Assembly (NCBI RefSeq): GCF_005885675.1 | Contig: NZ_VANR01000006.1 | Location: 62,001-126,000 of the forward strand | Direction: 5' to 3' | Length of the DNA stretch: 64,000 nucleotides | DNA from: Polaribacter aestuariivivens | Lineage (GTDB): Bacteria > Bacteroidota > Bacteroidia > Flavobacteriales > Flavobacteriaceae | Part shown: positions 63,426 through 64,000 of the stretch, piece by piece | How the letters are laid out: every line of letters begins with the position of its first letter | How positions within the stretch are numbered: position 1 is the first letter of the stretch | Program-made: the position numbers and the translations under genes | Notes under the pieces: generated by a model | What the model was told of the DNA's origin: nothing | The model's input: the letters and a program-made list of their open reading frames with translations, nothing else | The model's database searches: none

Positions 63426-64000
63426 ATGAAATATTATATACTTATACTCACAGTAGTTTTAGGATTTAAAAACAGTATTGCACAAAACAAAGACAAAAGT
63501 AAACCTAACGTTTTATTAATTTTTGTTGATGATTTAAGAACCAATTTAGGCGCTTATGGCGATAATCAAGCAATTACGCCAAACATAGATGCTTTAGCAA
63601 AACAAGGAGTTACTTTTAGAAATCATCAAGTGCAATATGCTGTTTGTGGACCTTCAAGAGCAGCAATTACAACAGGTTTAATGCCAGAAGAAACAGGTGT
63701 CATTGGTTTTAAGCCAATTCGCGGAAAACTTCCAAACGTTACTTTTCTGCCACAACATTTCAAAAATAATGGCTATACAACTGCTGCTGCTGGTAAAATT
63801 CACGATCCAAGAACTGTAGGCGATGGTAAAAGTAAAGATGGAGATGATCTTGCTTCTTGGACAATTCCTTATTTAGCACCAAAAGGAGGTCACCATCCAA
63901 AAAATATTGCTTTAGATTTTCAAGATTTACCAGATGAAGCTTATGTAGATGGAATTATTAGAACTGAAGGAATTAAATTACTCGAAAAAGTAGCAAAAAA
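63426..64000 (+). CDS. Type I sulfatase, cut by the window end
   Basis: A frame open from the ATG at 63426 to the last base (191 full codons, no stop). Signal peptide 1-20 ('GFKNSIAQ'), then 'IFVDDLRTNLGAYG' with metal aspartates, active site C74-G-P-S-R78 in 'QYAVCGPSRAAITTG', and 'AAGKIHDPRT'. It is an iduronate-2-sulfatase-like S1 sulfatase of which roughly 300 residues remain outside the window. It starts 58 bases after the previous sulfatase and shows that the locus continues to the right. Confidence 0.9.
   Translation, partial: MKYYILILTVVLGFKNSIAQNKDKSKPNVLLIFVDDLRTNLGAYGDNQAITPNIDALAKQGVTFRNHQVQYAVCGPSRAAITTGLMPEETGVIGFKPIRGKLPNVTFLPQHFKNNGYTTAAAGKIHDPRTVGDGKSKDGDDLASWTIPYLAPKGGHHPKNIALDFQDLPDEAYVDGIIRTEGIKLLEKVAK

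Overview
The window looks like a piece of chromosome from a marine member of the Flavobacteriaceae (Bacteroidota), close to Polaribacter or Tenacibaculum in gene content. The evidence is very low GC, A-rich translation starts with few Shine-Dalgarno sites, many TAnnTTTG minus-7 boxes, a SusC/SusD pair, a hybrid two-component sensor, a T9SS sorting domain, a FadN-type beta-oxidation operon and lineage-typical proteins (DUF349, DUF6268, DUF6952). The genus is an inference.

Bases 1 to about 35,250 are ordinary chromosomal backbone. The left end holds a truncated sodium/solute symporter, pdxH, a SixA-like phosphatase, a Ppx/GppA phosphatase, lpxK, a Nif3-like protein, a coiled-coil protein whose zinc ribbon has lost its cysteines, and a DUF349 protein. 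Next come two tandem DUF368 (polyprenyl-phosphate transporter family) genes with aroE, and a peroxide-defence block (2-Cys peroxiredoxin, thioredoxin-like protein and DUF6952, divergent from katG) with a PerR-box-like sequence between the two sides. A five-gene minus-strand operon follows (ABC ATPase, ABC permease, MscS channel, DUF6268 beta-barrel, sigma-54-type response regulator without a DNA-binding domain).

A MarR regulator with two identical upstream operator-like repeats heads a fatty-acid beta-oxidation operon (fadN-fadA-fadE). This operon is interrupted by a four-helix-bundle gene that sits on a roughly 0.48 kb element with imperfect inverted ends. After it lie an M28 peptidase, a J-domain/KTSC fusion, trxB, a cytochrome c paired with a PQQ-type sugar dehydrogenase, and a tRNA-Pro(TGG).

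From 35,444 to the right edge is a polysaccharide utilization locus: hybrid two-component regulator, SusC, SusD, GH3, seven type I sulfatases (the last cut by the window edge), an acetyl-esterase-like hydrolase, a GH10 enzyme, a lipoprotein with Ca-loop-like repeats, and a divergent 1148-residue G8-domain/beta-helix protein carrying a T9SS tag. Together they suggest uptake and desulfation of a heavily sulfated, possibly acetylated, beta-linked marine glycan. The GH10/GH3/esterase set makes a sulfated xylan-like polymer a reasonable but unproven guess. The locus continues beyond the right edge.

No CRISPR array, prophage, rRNA or classical insertion sequence was seen. The most interesting items are the four-helix-bundle cassette inside the fad operon, the sulfatase-rich locus with its G8/T9SS protein, the MarR operator pair, and the PerR-like site between ahpC and katG.
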